The notes: generated by a model not told the origin, from the sequence alone. Counted from the first letter of the stretch, positions 49,302 to 62,489 are shown. The stretch: DNA of 64,000 nt from Salvator merianae (GCA_003586115.2 QVOM02000073.1:33100468-33164467), one strand, 5' to 3'. Numbers and translations: made by a program.

Positions 49302-49862
49302 TCAGGGGTCAAGGGTCCTGTCAGAACTGTCTGTGATAGACCAAATAAGGCCAACTTCCATGCCAATTCTGGTTTCAGCAAGTCCCATCAGAGTCCCCAT
49401 TGTTGTAAGCAAAAGGTCTGCTTGCAGCAATGCTCCAGAAGCAGTAATGAGAGGCACAGTGTTTCTTTGACTAATAGAAAGACTATTAAAAATACAGTCA
49501 TCCCTGAGAGTCTTTGGGAAGTAGTGGAGGATTGCTTTAGCCATAGTAAAGTAAGACTTGTTATTTTGAGTAATTTCACGGTAAAGGAAATTAGCAAGCT
49601 TTATAAAAGAATGAGAGAAATCCCTTATTGAGCTTTTCATCATCAGTGACACTCTGTCATTTTCAAAACACCACTCTAGAAGATTGATAGATGCTCTGAA
49701 GCACCATGAGATGGGGCATGACGCTGTAGCCTTGGGTGGGCCTCTGCTCTTTTTACTGGTACAAGAAAACATTGTGATCCAAATACGGTGTTTACTGACA
49801 CTTTTGTGGTGCTCTGATACCCTATGAGCATCCAAGGGCCAGTTCTTTTCCACCATCTCCAT
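49302..49862 (-). other. Unidentified 186-codon open frame
   Basis: An open frame from Met (near MEMVEKNWPLDAHR) to a stop after SDRTLDP. It includes a hydrophobic-mixed middle (DFSHSFIKLANFLYREITQ, YFTMAKAILHYFPKTLRDD) and ends with ALLQADLLLTTMGTLMGLAE. I do not recognise it. There is no polyA tail, no splice pattern and no LINE or transposase motif that I can see. A frame this long is unlikely by chance in DNA of this composition (my rough estimate is about 0.05 expected per window). It may be a retrocopy or transposon ORF remnant, or chance. Do not treat it as a gene without support. Confidence 0.3.
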
Positions 49863-50370
49863 GCAAAGATGTCATTCCAGTCTTCCTCAGGGAAGGACAA
49901 TGAGCAAAATTTCCATCAATTAATTTCTGGTAACCATGAAAATGAGGCTATCAGAATTCAGAGCTGTTCGAAAGATTTAGTGTTTATGTGAATGACCTTA
50001 TAGCAATGGACACATTTTACATCTGTTCTTAAATGATTAAATTTAATCAAAATCAAAGGGACATCTCACAGCATTATGGTTAAGTTATGCTACCATACCA
50101 ACTATGTAATTAAACTGGTTGTTTGAATCTGGGGAGTTGTGATTAACTTCGGTTCTGCAGAATTTCCTGAGCAATGCTGTAACTTGTGGTTTATTGTTAT
50201 TACCTAATGAACCCCATATGAGTCTTCTGAAGCTTCTGAGGGAATGCAGGCCAGTGGGTATTAAAAAAAAATCACATTCTTGCCTTTATTCTAATTGCTA
50301 GGTAATAAGGGCTTACAACTTTGCATAATATTAAAACTGCTTTTGCTCATTGCCTTCATAAATTATTTAG

Positions 50371-50643
<273 letters not shown>

Positions 50644-50702
50644 ATATGGTGACATGAGACGTTTAATTGGTTTTGCTATCCGTGACATGTGGTATAAACT
50701 TG
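50644..50702 (+). CDS. DOCK2: DOCK2 internal exon (1 nt + 19 codons + 1 nt)
   Basis: The first base completes Lys; it then reads YGDMRRLIGF and AIRDMWYKL, and the last G begins a Gly codon finished in the next exon. Donor TTG|GTAAGT. YGDMRRLIGFxIRDMWYKLG is diagnostic of DOCK2 (DOCK1 has RKEIGFRIRDMWYNLG from memory). At 59 bp it is a small exon and easily missed by automatic prediction. Confidence 0.97.
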
Positions 50703-51164
50703 GTAAGTAAATATAGTCAGAAACACAGATGTTCACCCAACACATTTTCTATTTGAGGAATACTTATTTGGTTTATTTTTGTATTTTTAAATGCCTGTAA
50801 CCTTATTTGCATTTTCCATTTTTGTTTATTCATGGCACAAAAGCTTTTAAAACAGAGAGGCTATCCATTGTTATAACACTAGAGTATGTGAAGGGAAGAA
50901 GAAGAAAGTGGGGAAAATGCCCTGTTAGTAATCAACATCTAATGCAATTGGAGATTAAACATTTTTCAACATATTTCATATATTACCATAAGGAAAAGCC
51001 AAAGTTGTGTTAAAATTAATACAGAATGCACAATTAAAGTGAAAACATTTTTTCCCAAATCTTTAAAATAAGGGGAAAAGGTTGCAGCTAGGAAGTATAC
51101 TGATAATACAAAGATAGGAAACCCAGGCACGACTGGAAAATGCAGGATAGTATGTAGAATGTGT

Positions 51165-51518
51165 GAGCTTGTTCGCACTTACATACTAGAGAGTGTTTGC
51201 ATGCTTACTAGCAAAGAGTGTCTGCATTTCACAGTGGCCCAAGTGATCAGAAGAGTCTGCAGACACTTTCGATCGCTACTAATTGTGGACAACTAATGCT
51301 GCAGTTGTGCGCTGCATCCCCAGTCTCCATGGCAACGGCCAGATGTTTCTGCAGCCACTATCATGGCAGGCAGCCAAGAATTTGCACTGCGAATGCTGGA
51401 AGCCCGTTTCCAGGATGTTCTAGCCCTTGCAGTGCAGATGGCCTCTGCACTGTGGGGACTGTTCCAACTTGCAATGTTCGGATTCGAATATTCCAAGATG
51501 GAAAGTGCAAACAGGCCC
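51165..51518. mobile_element. F2 DNA transposon
   Basis: Left terminus GAGCTTGTTCGCACTTACAT, right terminus GGAAAGTGCAAACAGGCCC. The body includes 'actaattgtggacaactaatg', GCCCGTTTCCAGGATGTTC and 'cactgtggggactgttcc', shared with F2 at 8.4 and 12.3 kb. Flanking triplets TGT and TAT differ at one base. Confidence 0.7.
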
Positions 51519-52065
51519 TATTATTTTACTTAGGACATAGTCACTTGGTAGAATTTTCTCGTTTGGACGTCTTCAAAAGGACAATGGAGAGATTAATGGA
51601 TGAGTAAATTAGTATCCTGCTAACTGGAATAACTAGGCTGCTTTGCAGAATGCCACTTACTAAGACTTGCAAAGAAACGTATTGGGTTTTTGTTCTGCTC
51701 CTGAACTTCACTTAGGCAGCTGGTTTGCCAAGATACTGAACTACATGGGGTTTTGACTGGATCCATTCTTTCTTTGTTTAGTGCATCTTTATCCCATTCT
51801 TAAGCCTATAAAAGGCTTCTCGAGCAGCTTGTAAAACGTATTGTTATAGAAGACTCTGCCCTCAAACTTATAGCCTAAAGAGACACAGCATATGAGGAAA
51901 TAAGAGAGGGGAAAAGGAAAAACTAAAACATCTTTGTAGAAAAACAGATTGGGAGACCCAGCGATACCTTCCTCTCTCCCTTTACTGCAGCCTGATTAGT
52001 TTGCTTTTATTTAACAAAATGAATTCTATTTTTGTGTAAGGAAAAGTTTAGCAAAAATGTTGCTA

Positions 52066-52421
52066 ATAGAGATGAACTTGAAAATGGCTGTTCAGTTTAA
52101 ATAGAACTGAACCATGTGTGGTTCTTTTTGAATTTGAACCAATTCAGCTCTCAATCCAGTTTGACCTGGTTCTACATGTAAAAATGAATTTTTTAAAAAA
52201 AAACTTTACAAGGGCAATATACTAATAAACTCGAACCAATTTAAATCAAACCAGATGGTTCAGACTGGTTCCACTGAATCCCCTTGGTTCAGTTCGAGTT
52301 TGAACTGACACTCCCCGCCCCTGAACCTGGAGGTTGTTGTGTTCTAATTCAAACTAGTCAAACCACCTGATTTGATTTAAACTTATTCAAGTTTGAACCA
52401 ATCTGGCACATCTCTAGTTTC
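52066..52421. repeat. GGTTC/GAACC-rich interspersed repeat, copy 1
   Basis: Bounded by TAGAGATGAACTTG on the left and GGCACATCTCTA on the right. The body is full of short AACCAGTTCAAA-type words that can pair with each other. It is the same family as 57250-57470. Probably a degenerate fold-back transposon; no 3-bp duplication defined. Confidence 0.55.
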
Positions 52422-55126
52422 TTTGAGAAGTTCAAAGTATGGTTAGAACATGTTTGAATCAGGAAAATACTGTTTATGCAGATCTCTAGTTATTTGGAAT
52501 TTCAATTCCCACAAGGTGCTTCAATGTCCAGGGCCACTATTGGCATAAAGGAGGGTGTCAGGCTGGTCTTGACACCTGGTCTTGATTTAAAATTTAAACC
52601 TGGTCTTGATTCAATTATATTTAGGTCAGGAGGAATTCCATGTGAGATGTGTCAGGCTCTCATTAGAATTTATGGCAGGTATTTTGTGCCTTCCATGCTT
52701 TTCTTACAATAGCACGTACAAAAGAAACTTCAGTATTACAAAATAAAAGAAATGCCTGAAACAATAATATTTTGTGGCCTCAGTGTTCACACTTTATCTC
52801 TAACTTCCTACTTAAAGTAACTCAGAGTAATGACTGTAATGAGAAAGAAATGTGCAGTGTCTCTTGAAATATGTTTATATTTGAAATGCAAGCACAAATC
52901 CATATGTATGGCAGGGCCATATTAAAAGTGTTTCCTGTACAGACTCTTAAGTTCCTTTGAATCCAACTGGTAAGCATGTATACTCGCAAAGAGAGCTAAC
53001 CTTTTTCAACTTGAAGTTTGTGTTTCACTTTATGCACTCACCTTCTGGCACTGCTTATTAGTTGTGGTCTGTTTCATGCATACGCATGTATGTAAAACAC
53101 ACACAGGCTGAAGCATTGAAAAAGGGGGTTATTGTTGTCCTCCAGCTCATTAAAAGATCAATCTGATGAAGATGGTAGGGGTTCATTTACATTCCCTTCT
53201 GGATGTGGGTTAGGTGTCTACTTTTGCTTTGTTTTTTGACACCATTGGGATCTTAAGGGGGCTGAAAAATTGCTTGGAGAGCTGCATCACTGGAATCTAA
53301 GACAGAAGGCAAGCTTCAGTAAGCACATACTTTTGCAGCCTCATTATAAGTTCATGTGTGATTTAAAATTCTGCTACGTTCAGTTTTTTTACTTGATAGC
53401 TAACTTTATTTGCTGTTCTGTGGATAGAAAATCTACTTTCTTGTGTAGCAAAGTGTGAAGAAGTGAATGATTTAAAATTATTCTTAATCTTTATTTGTTT
53501 TCATCGTGTCTATTATTTTTGTAACTAGATAAGCCTGCTCTTTTATTTTAGCTGGTTTAAACCATATTAAGCCAAAAGTACCTTGCAGTACAAAAACAAG
53601 GAAAACTTTATAAAAACAGCTGCTGAACATGCCATAAGAAATGAAAGATAATAGGATTCTTCTTGTTCTATACAATTTTTTAAAACCATTGCACAGTTTA
53701 GGAACAGTTTTATTTGTTATTAGGCCTAGCTCCAAACAAGCCGTACTTTCTGGACAAAAATAAAATCTGACTGTAGTCTGCATTAGTAAAGGATAGACAC
53801 AACAGTTAACACACACCTGCTGTGCTTGTTTTCTTGCACATCTTAACAACCTATAGTGTCTAAAGCACAAGGGCTAGCTCGAACCTCACCACACCCCTTC
53901 TGAAATTCTTCCCTGCCAATGTAATATTGGTTCTTACAACATGTTGATGATCAAGGCAGGCATAGAAGTGCTTGGAAACACTCAATGCAAAGCAGTAAAC
54001 AGAAAAACCATTCAGAAGAGAACGCTTTCCTTTCCTTTCATTTTCATTTTTTAATGTATTGCTGAGATCCCACTAGAAAAAGGAGTGCTCCTAGCTGCAG
54101 CATAGCTAAACTGTAATTCCAGGACATGTAACTTTACATTTTAAATTTAAGCATTTTGTCTGTAGGGCTTGGTAGCTAGAATGCACCATAGAGAGGTCCT
54201 GCACAACTCTGCACCTTAAAAATAAAACCGCTCAAAGGGGGAGAATGTAGAGGCTGGATTCCTACTCTCTGGCAAATGATTGGTTGCCCCAATCAGGGGG
54301 AGAAAATGTTTTCTAATCCTCCCCTGGAATGCCCACAACCAGCTGCTCTACCAATATCGGCACATTAAAAAAACCCAAAGCACTGGAAAAGGCAAAAACT
54401 GTGTTCTATTCCTGGGGGAGGGGGGAACACTGCAGAAAACACAAAACAGAAGAAACAGACTGCACATTAGATATGTGTTCACATATTTTAACATGATATC
54501 CTAACTGTGGAAACTGCTGCAATGCAAGGTAAAACTTGCTAGGCTCATTATGAACGCTTGGTAGCCATTTAAGTTCAATAGGAAAAAAATCACTGCAACA
54601 TACAATGTTTAGATTTTATAAACCATAGAAAATACCGTTAATTGTGTAGATTTGCCAGCAGATTTGCACAGCAGTCTCACTTTGAACATTATTTGGCTCT
54701 CACTGATCCCCAGGTCTTGTGGGCCTATCACACTGCTTCCTTGACTCTCTTTCCTTGCCTCCTTTTCTGCCACTAGAGTAATGAAGGGACAGCAGGGTTG
54801 CCCATGGTTCAACAGCTTGTTGATAGCATTGGTGGTAGTTGCAAAAACCCAACAGTTTTGGAGTCATGTGTTTCAGTGTACTCAGCCAGGGATTTGCCTT
54901 AAAAGCTGCTGACTTAAATTACTATATGCAACCAGCTCTGCAGACCTGGAATAAGAAGCAGCTTTTAATCTCATCCCCAAAGCCCATAAGGGACAGATAT
55001 GTCTACACACTGAGAAGGAATAATGAAACAAAAATGTCTTTTAAAAACGTCTTTACTAGGGGAAACACAGGTTGCAATTCCAATCCCAGACCTCCTGGCA
55101 GAGCACTTTGAAATATGTGAATCCAA

Positions 55127-55341
55127 GGCTGTGATCAGACAGAACAAAAGGGGAGCCTCAGAGGCACCTCAGAGAGAGAGGGTGTGACCCTCGTGTCCCC
55201 AGCCTTCTCCAATCCGTTTTTTCTAGCACAGAATGTTCAGGAGATGAGGGAGGGGCAGACTGGGGTGTGAACAATCCCACCTCAGAGCCTTCAATAAGAT
55301 GCCTCAGAGATGCTTTTTTCTCCCTGTATCTGATTACAGCC
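55127..55341. mobile_element. F6 MITE, TSD CAA
   Basis: Starts GGCTGTGATCAGACAGAAC and ends GTATCTGATTACAGCC, with CAA on both sides (55124-55126, 55342-55344). The arms continue with AGGGGAGCCTCAGAGGCACC and GATGCCTCAGAGATGC. The same family lies in the opposite orientation at 62449-62667. Confidence 0.8.
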
Positions 55342-56212
55342 CAAGATTGTTGGGTCCCTGCCATTGCTACCCTATTGTAGGCTTTTTTTCCCCTGATTGT
55401 ACAATTTGTATAGTTTTTAAATTTTGTTTGGGTTTAGCTTCTATGGCTGCATCCACACGACCATTCTGCCATTTCTTCTGGGTGTCTGAGGCATTAAGCA
55501 GGTAAACACATCTGCCCTCATTTTGCTCTACAACTGCTCCAACTTCTAAAGCACTTGGAAGTCACCTTGCCATGTAGAGTCACTTCCTAGGTGCCATTTC
55601 AATGCCCTCAGCAGCCAGGGGACCACTGTATGGCTGAGGATACAACTACTGCCAGGGACTGAACAATGCAGTGGACTTCTGTTTTTCTTTTTAGTCCATG
55701 CAGTGATTCCAGGCATGCTTTTGGTTTCTGCAGGACCTGTGGAGTCACTTCAGAGTTCAAGCTCTAGAGAAATAATATCCCTGGGGCAGCCGTTCTGTAC
55801 CATGGCTTGGTCCCACTAGTGCCCAGTTGGTGTCTACAGGACACTGTACTGAGAACTGGATTAGAAATATAGGCTGTAATTAGGCAACCTTGTTAAAGAG
55901 GCAGGCATATACTTCTGACCTGTGTGTCACATGAGTGTGCATTCCTGTCATCTGTCATAGAAACACTGGAAGATACTTTGCCAGTGCTCTCTCTCCTTCC
56001 TGTGCCAGATCCAACCTGTCTATCTGATGCCCTGCAGTGGCATAGTGTTGGAGCCATTGGTTGTGTTTGCAGCCATAAATCATGCTACATGGCCATAAAA
56101 TGCTGTGTGGTTCACTTTGATGATGCAGCTATGATGGGCCCAGGAGAAATCTGTCTCTTTAACAGTGGGTTACTGACATGTCTGATCACCCGCATGTCTG
56201 ATCAGGGCCAGA

Positions 56213-56240
56213 GTAAGTAAGTAAGTAAGTAAGTAAGTAA
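56213..56240. repeat. (GTAA)n microsatellite
   Basis: Seven GTAA units. Each unit is also a splice-donor-like core, but no exon is seen beside it. Confidence 0.95.
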
Positions 56241-57179
56241 TACTGTCCTTTTCAGTTGTTATATTCCTTATATTTTTTCTAATGCATTCATTAGTGCTCT
56301 CTTAAGTGATGCAAAACCTTACCATCTCCAGCTATGATATGAAGACACTGAAGGCTATCTCCTTCCTGAAGCTATTCAGACTTTGCTCTTGTTAGGGCCT
56401 GAATGAGTGATGGCAAAGAGAGATGTCACCTTTGAAGTGATGGAGGAAAGTTGATCTTCAAATGTTTGAAAACATTACAGAGAAATAAATACAGAAACTA
56501 CCTGACAACTTTAGAACTAATTATGTGCTGGAACTGTGGGGTCCACACAGGAGAGCTGTAGTGGAAGCCTACTTTAAAGTAGTCTCCTGCATGAGTCAAG
56601 CTAGGTTCCTTTCTTGCTGCTACCATGCAAACAGGCAGTGGTGGCAGGAATTGCCCAACCCCACTCCGGGACCTGGTGACATTTTGTCAAGCTCCAGAAG
56701 TACAGTAAACTAACTTCCAATGTTTGAGTGAAATGTTCCTGGCCTGCAACTTCAAGGCCAGGGAACTTTTGTTCACCCCCTTCAAATTGCTAATCTGGGG
56801 CAGAGCAGCCCTCAAGCAGACAGCTGCCAGTATGCTCTGTGCTACCTATCACATTCCTGGCATGAAACACTTTCTCCAGGCCAGGCGCATTCTCTACAAC
56901 ACATGCCTATGGTGCACCTGTAGAAACTGCCTAATTTCTAAAGTGGCCTAATTATGATTATCACCACTATTTTTTTTTGTGTTAGAAAACTATGTTCCAG
57001 AGTTTTCAATTTTCAGTTTGCAAATCCCAGTATTCTATTCATTTTTAAAACTCTTTTTCTAATGGGTACAGTTACAGTGAACTTAGGGATATGCACTAAG
57101 TGCTCAGTTCTGTGCCCGCTCTCTTACCCCCCACATTGTCTGAGCTTGAAACCAGAGTTTGAAAAACTGTTCAATCTGT

Positions 57180-57234
57180 AAAAAAAGAGAGGAAGGAAGA
57201 AGGAAAGGAAGGGAAGGGAAGGAAGAAAGAAAGA
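57180..57234. repeat. Purine-only (GGAA-rich) tract
   Basis: About 55 bases of only A and G on the plus strand, mainly GGAA/GGAAG units. Such tracts can form triplex DNA or bind ETS factors; nothing here shows that either happens. Confidence 0.9.
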
Positions 57235-57249
57235 CATTAAAATACATTT

Positions 57250-57470
57250 TAAAGCCCTATTTAAAAGGTCAGATGGGATCGAACTTGAACCAGTCGGAAT
57301 TGAATTGGGTGGTTTGACCTGTTCAAATGAGTACCCCCTGTTTTGGTGTGATTTGAACTGACCCTTTTCAAAGAGGGAGGTAAATCAGTTCAATTTGAAC
57401 TGAATTGAATCACCCAGTTTGATTTAAACCAATGTAAACCTGTGAACTGGTTTGGCACATCTCTACAAAG
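57250..57470. repeat. GGTTC/GAACC-rich interspersed repeat, copy 2
   Basis: Shares with 52066-52421 the right edge 'ggcacatctcta' and the body words 'ttgaactgaattgaat', 'gatttaaaccaatgtaaacc' and 'ggtggtttgacc'. Same orientation as copy 1. Confidence 0.6.
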
Positions 57471-58005
57471 AAGTCATCAGAGCTTACCAGAACAAAGCAC
57501 TGGCACTACATTTCAAGTTTACCTAACTTGTGCTCTAGCTGAGCATCCCGTTTGGTAAACTCCAAATTCTGTACCCCTTTTTAGTCTTATCTAGCACTGG
57601 CAAAAAAATACCTGTTGGGATTGTGCTTCTTTAAGAAGATCACATCTCCTGCTCAACCCCTAGTAAGGGAAGGGACTATCTTTTAATGGTCTTGGACATT
57701 ATAAGGTCTCAGTGATGGGTTTGGCTTGTTTCTCTTATCTGTGGTTCCACAAGGGCAGAGCCTTTCCGCCAGGTCTGATTTTGGCTTCATCTGGGAAGGA
57801 GATGAAAGGACTGAATAGAGTAGTAGTTGTGGCCACCCTGCTGCTGCTCCTGAAGCCACAAGGAGTTTCTGAGAGGGTGGCTAGATGGATGGCTCTGATG
57901 AGTAATCTGAAACTGCTGGCAGGACTGATGGAGGAGTTGATCTGAAATGGTATATCATTGTCCTGCTTCACCAATGGATTCTACCATGCTTCGAAATGTA
58001 ACTCA

Positions 58006-58228
58006 GGGCCCAGTCACACTTAAGTTTTAATCCAGCTTCAGTCCACTTTCAGACTGAGAGAACACATCAGTGAAGTAATAAGGTGTTTTCGTTCAGCATT
58101 ATCAATTTCAGAAAATCCACCTTTGTGTTAGAAAATGTGGGAAGAAAATGATTAGTCACTTTGCTGACCTGTTCTTTCAATCCCAAAGTGGACTGAAGCT
58201 GGATTAAAATTTAGGTGTGACTGGGCCC
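58006..58228. mobile_element. F5 hairpin MITE (223 bp), TSD TCA
   Basis: Starts GGGCCCAGTCACACTTAAG and ends TTAGGTGTGACTGGGCCC, with arms of about 45 bp that are almost perfectly complementary (inner part CCAGCTTCAGTCCACTTT / AAAGTGGACTGAAGCTGG). TCA flanks both sides (58003-58005, 58229-58231). No coding content. Confidence 0.9.
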
Positions 58229-58773
58229 TCAATCAAGTTAAAAAAAAAAAAAGAGTTCAAAGTATCTCTTGAAAGGATTCTTTCCAAAAGCTTAAAAATG
58301 TCACCATTAGCTTATTGCCATTTTAAGCTGTTTACTTCCAAGTAATTGCTTTTTTTTTTTTTTAGTCCTGCTAATTACAATTAACCCTCACCCCCACAAA
58401 AATAACATTTCTGTGTTTCTGATTAACTAAGAACTCTTGCACTGGCATACAAGATATGTTTTTGGTGATACATTGATTTTAGGTGATGAATCTACTTCGG
58501 GTTTGAATTTTCACTTCATATTTTGCTATATTTATTTATTAACTTTAAATTGTAGTTTTCAATCATACTTTTGTGTACTTCCCTAGAATCTTTCAATAAA
58601 GACTATTTAAAAAATAAATTCAACTAAATAGCTTCGTGTAATCATATTGTATGTATTGTATATAAAATGTTTTTAAACCATATAACTATAAATCGTACAA
58701 CGATTCAAAATAAGGAGAAAAAAAGGTATTTATCCAGATATATTCAACTTAGATTCTTGTTGGTATTATCCAG

Positions 58774-58922
58774 GGCAGAATAAAATCCGCTTTATTCCCG
58801 GAATGGTTGGACCAATCTTAGAAATGACTCTTATTCCTGAAACTGAGCTACGGAAAGCTACCATCCCAATCTTCTTTGATATGATGCTGTGTGAATATAG
58901 ACACACTGGAGAATTTAAAAAG
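58774..58922 (+). CDS. DOCK2: DOCK2 internal exon (2 nt + 49 codons)
   Basis: Two bases complete the Gly codon. It then reads [20 protein letters not shown], continues through [20 protein letters not shown] and ends EFKK at AAG|GTAATA. This segment is nearly identical to DOCK2 as I remember it ([34 protein letters not shown]) and differs clearly from DOCK1 (FIPSMVGPILEVTLTPE). Phase 1 to 0. The following exon, expected to start FENEI and lead towards DHR2, was not found in the remaining 5 kb, so the gene continues past the window. Confidence 0.97.
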
Positions 58923-60539
58923 GTAATAAAAGCTTTTCTCAACATATGTGAATGTGTCAATACCACTGAAAAAAGATAATCTATACTTTGGAAAGATATT
59001 TGTGACTCTAGTCATTTTCCTTAGAAACTGACTGCAAGAAGGAAGGAAATGACCCACAATTTTTGGCTAAAGAAGCAGAAAATTCAATGTATCAAAAGTT
59101 GCTCAATATGGCCTTTCCTTATCATAAATATATAATTCAGCTGCAGCATATCATCCAAGGAACCATTCTTAAACAACCCTAGAATCACAACTAAGCTGAA
59201 TATAGCTAGAATAGACCCAAGGTGTTGTTCCAGGGAACATTTACAAGGAACAAAACAAACTAGTTTGCAATGAAAACCATAAATCCGACTGGAAAACAAA
59301 GTATGTGGTTGAATGAAGTGCAACCTGAACTGCTGCCAAAACTTCACACATGGAGAGACAGAGCTATAGTTTTGGGGAGGTATGTTGTGGAATTGCTTTC
59401 TTTCTTTCATACGAATTTCTAACTCTTTTATGTTTGTGTTTATTAATTGTCTTTTGTTTTTTTCAAAAAAAGGCAAGATGACATACAGAATAGCAGTAAA
59501 GCATAAATAGGCATGTTTAAAACAAAATACTAAACACATTAAACAAAATGTCAAACACATTGAAACATCATTAAAATGACCAGTGCACTGCAGTGTAAAA
59601 TTATAGGTAAATATCCTGTCTCTTGCACCATGTTCTTATGGAGGTATAAGCCAAAAAAAAGCAGCCAGTAAGCTAACTGCTGGAAAGCTATGCTACGGGA
59701 ATTGTTCTAGACATGTATACTAGATAATCTCAAAATTGGAATCTTTGAGAACTAAAGGTTTGGACTGACAGGCACATACCTGATGGTTGATCCTCATGGA
59801 AGTGGAAATCAGCCAGGTTGATTATGTTACAATGTTATTTTATTGCATTAAAGGGACACAAATAATCAGCTGTACTTACTTAATAAAAAATAATAATGGC
59901 AATTAACAAAAAGGTACATGCAACTCCAGCGACAAGAGCAACAAAATATCAAATGGAGATTCTGCTAGAAGTTCAGGGCAAGAGGGGTAATTTTTTTCTG
60001 TGATTGGAAGAGGTGGAGCCAATCAGAAAACATTCTTAGGTAGAACTGGGAAGCTTTCATTCGGTAGCTAAGACTAAGAAAGGCACTCTCTAACAAATGG
60101 GGAACAAAGACTCAGCGGACTGAAGGACACACACACCCCGAATGAATTAATCCCCATGATTAGTTGGATCAAATGTCCCTCCCCTTCCCTCCCTCCTGAT
60201 TTAAATATAATGAACTGCCCTGACATCAACTGGTGCTCAGCTGCATCACCATTCCCTTTTCTCTCTTTAAAGAAAAAAGTTTGTTGCATTTCCAATGTAT
60301 GCAGTATAAACTGGTTGCACTGATTGCAGGAATCAAAAGCAAATGACACAGCAAGGAAAAGTTGCTCCTCTGGCACATTACCACACAGAGAAGTGTTTCA
60401 TTTTGTTCTGTTGTTGAAAACAACGTTGTGAGCGTGCTATTCATTTATTATTTATAGTATTATATCTGTTTGTGGAGAACACAAGCAGGATTGGCCCTGT
60501 TGAAGAAACTTCTAGGAAGCTTTTAAATATGTTTTAGTG

Positions 60540-60625
60540 CTTTCTCTATTTATCACAGGCTGTGACCCACCCTAGGATCTTTGGGTGAAGGGTAGATACA
60601 AATGCAATAAATAATAATAACAAAA
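60540..60625 (+). mobile_element. L2-like LINE 3' tail
   Basis: 'tgacccaccctaggatctttgggtgaaggg' then GGTAGATACAAATGCAATAA and an ATAATAAT tail, the sense form of the L2 terminus. Confidence 0.65.
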
Positions 60626-62448
60626 ACAACAAAAAATGGGGACTAACCCAGTGAAAGCATCAGTCAGAATGATCAATATTATACCCTATCATCATATTAT
60701 AAGAATCCTATTGATTCCAACTTATCTGAAAAAACTATGTCTTAGGTGGGTTTTCCTTTTTTTCTTATCTGTATACATTTTTTTACTCTGATAAAAATTA
60801 AATGGAGCTAGGACAATAGCTTGATTTTCAATTTTCCAATATGTGCTATTGTATGTTCTTTTTTCCCCCCTAGCAACTACTGATAGAGTCAAATATCTTC
60901 ACAGCAGAGTGTCACTTGAACATCTGCTACCTCTTTATTGATTCTTAAGATAGTATCCAGACCAGCATGGCAGGAACTTTGGATTCAAAGACAGTACATG
61001 GAGATCAAAGGGAGGCTTTAAACTGGAGCTTCACTCCATTCCTTTCACCATTCCAGAAGCGCTTCCCAGAACACCAGTGGCCCAGCTACAGATTCCATGA
61101 TTCTACCATTGGTCAATCTTACATAACACAACCATTCTTTCTAACATGTAATGTAGCTTGACAAAATGCTTTACAGTTTACTCAAAATTTTGTGACATTT
61201 TGATTAGCCAGATATAAACGCATCACCCAAATATGAATTTTGGAAGAAATTACTGGCACACATACAAATTTAGGCATTTTTTTATTCCTCTACTAAAATT
61301 CAAAAGATGCGAAGTATTGTTAACTCAAAGATTAAGCAGTATTTCATTGTAATATTCTAGCTGAAAGAATAGCTTTTGAATAACTTACCAGAGATTTTAG
61401 CTACTAAGCTGATAAAACATCTGCCACCAAAAAAATAAATAAATCAGAAGCACAGTGAGAATAAGGAAAAAAGAAAAATTACTTTCTGCAGCATAAGTGG
61501 AAATGTTACTGAAATAAACATGGATTTAAGCTTATCATTTAAGAAAAGATTTGAATTTGTCCTAGCAAAGATTAATTTGTAGCATAATACTATTTTGATT
61601 CTAGAAAGGAACATGTATTCATGTTGCAGATGTCTTTTTGAATCCTTCATGCAGTGTTTTCATCACATATTTTACCCAGCTGCGGGCAGGTTTAAAATCA
61701 CTTTCCTTTCCTGGCTATAATTACTAAGACAATAGCAGTACTGCTTTTGAATCTTCATTAATAAGATATGGAATCATTGCTTCTCTTAAAGGTCCAGATG
61801 ATTTGTTCAAAATTCCACATCTTCAGGCTGTAATGCTATGTCAGAAGGCATAATGTAGAGCAAGTTTTTTGTTTGTGTTAAAAAGAAATACATGTGCATA
61901 AATAGTGAACAGAAGGTATTCTGAAACAGACAGTAATTTCCCTTCTCTTTTTAACAGTTCCATTATAGATAGTTTTGGCCCAAGGGGGGGAAATGTTCAC
62001 ATCTTCCTCAATAGCCTTTGCTCTTTACCTTTAATCCCCTGGCTCTCATGATGCCTGTCAGCCTGGAGGCAGTACAACCATGAAAACTGGTTGTATTTCC
62101 ACTTTATCTCTTGGAAGTTAAAGGAAAACTTAAGCCTTCATGGAAAGTATTTTGTCATAATTACCACCAGAATTGTATCCTTGGTGGATAAGGTGTGATT
62201 CCCAGGGATGTTAAAGTGGGCATGGAAATGAAAGCAAAGCAAGATAATAAAGGTATAGCAGTCATACCAGCAAAGCTTAAACAGTACTTTTAGCCTGAAG
62301 ATGAAACAAAGGCCCTATGCAGATAGCATGTTGCATCAGTGTGAGATCTGCGCGAACCACTACAGAGGTGAGTGAGTCTCAGACACATGTCTGAGACCTC
62401 AAAGTGGAGCCTGGAATGTTGTTGCAAGTAGAACTCCACTTGATCTCA

Positions 62449-62458
62449 GGCTGTGATC

Positions 62459-62489
<31 letters not shown>

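Larger units (their letters stand above)
50703..58773 (+). other. DOCK2: DOCK2 intron (8.1 kb)
   Basis: Phase-1 intron with GTAAGT donor. The acceptor TTATTATCCAG has a rather short pyrimidine stretch. It contains an F2 copy, two copies of a GAACC/GGTTC-rich repeat, an F6 MITE, an F5 hairpin MITE and simple repeats. I see nothing recognisable in 51600-52060, 52430-55120, 55350-57170 and 57480-58000, or in 58230-58770, which is AT-rich. Confidence 0.9.

Noticed and set aside
60867..60950. Acceptor-like site followed by a short frame starting QLLIES, considered as a further DOCK2 exon
   Set aside because: The expected next exon (beginning FENEI...) is absent before it, the similarity to the DOCK2 segment LLESI is only a few residues, and no donor fits.
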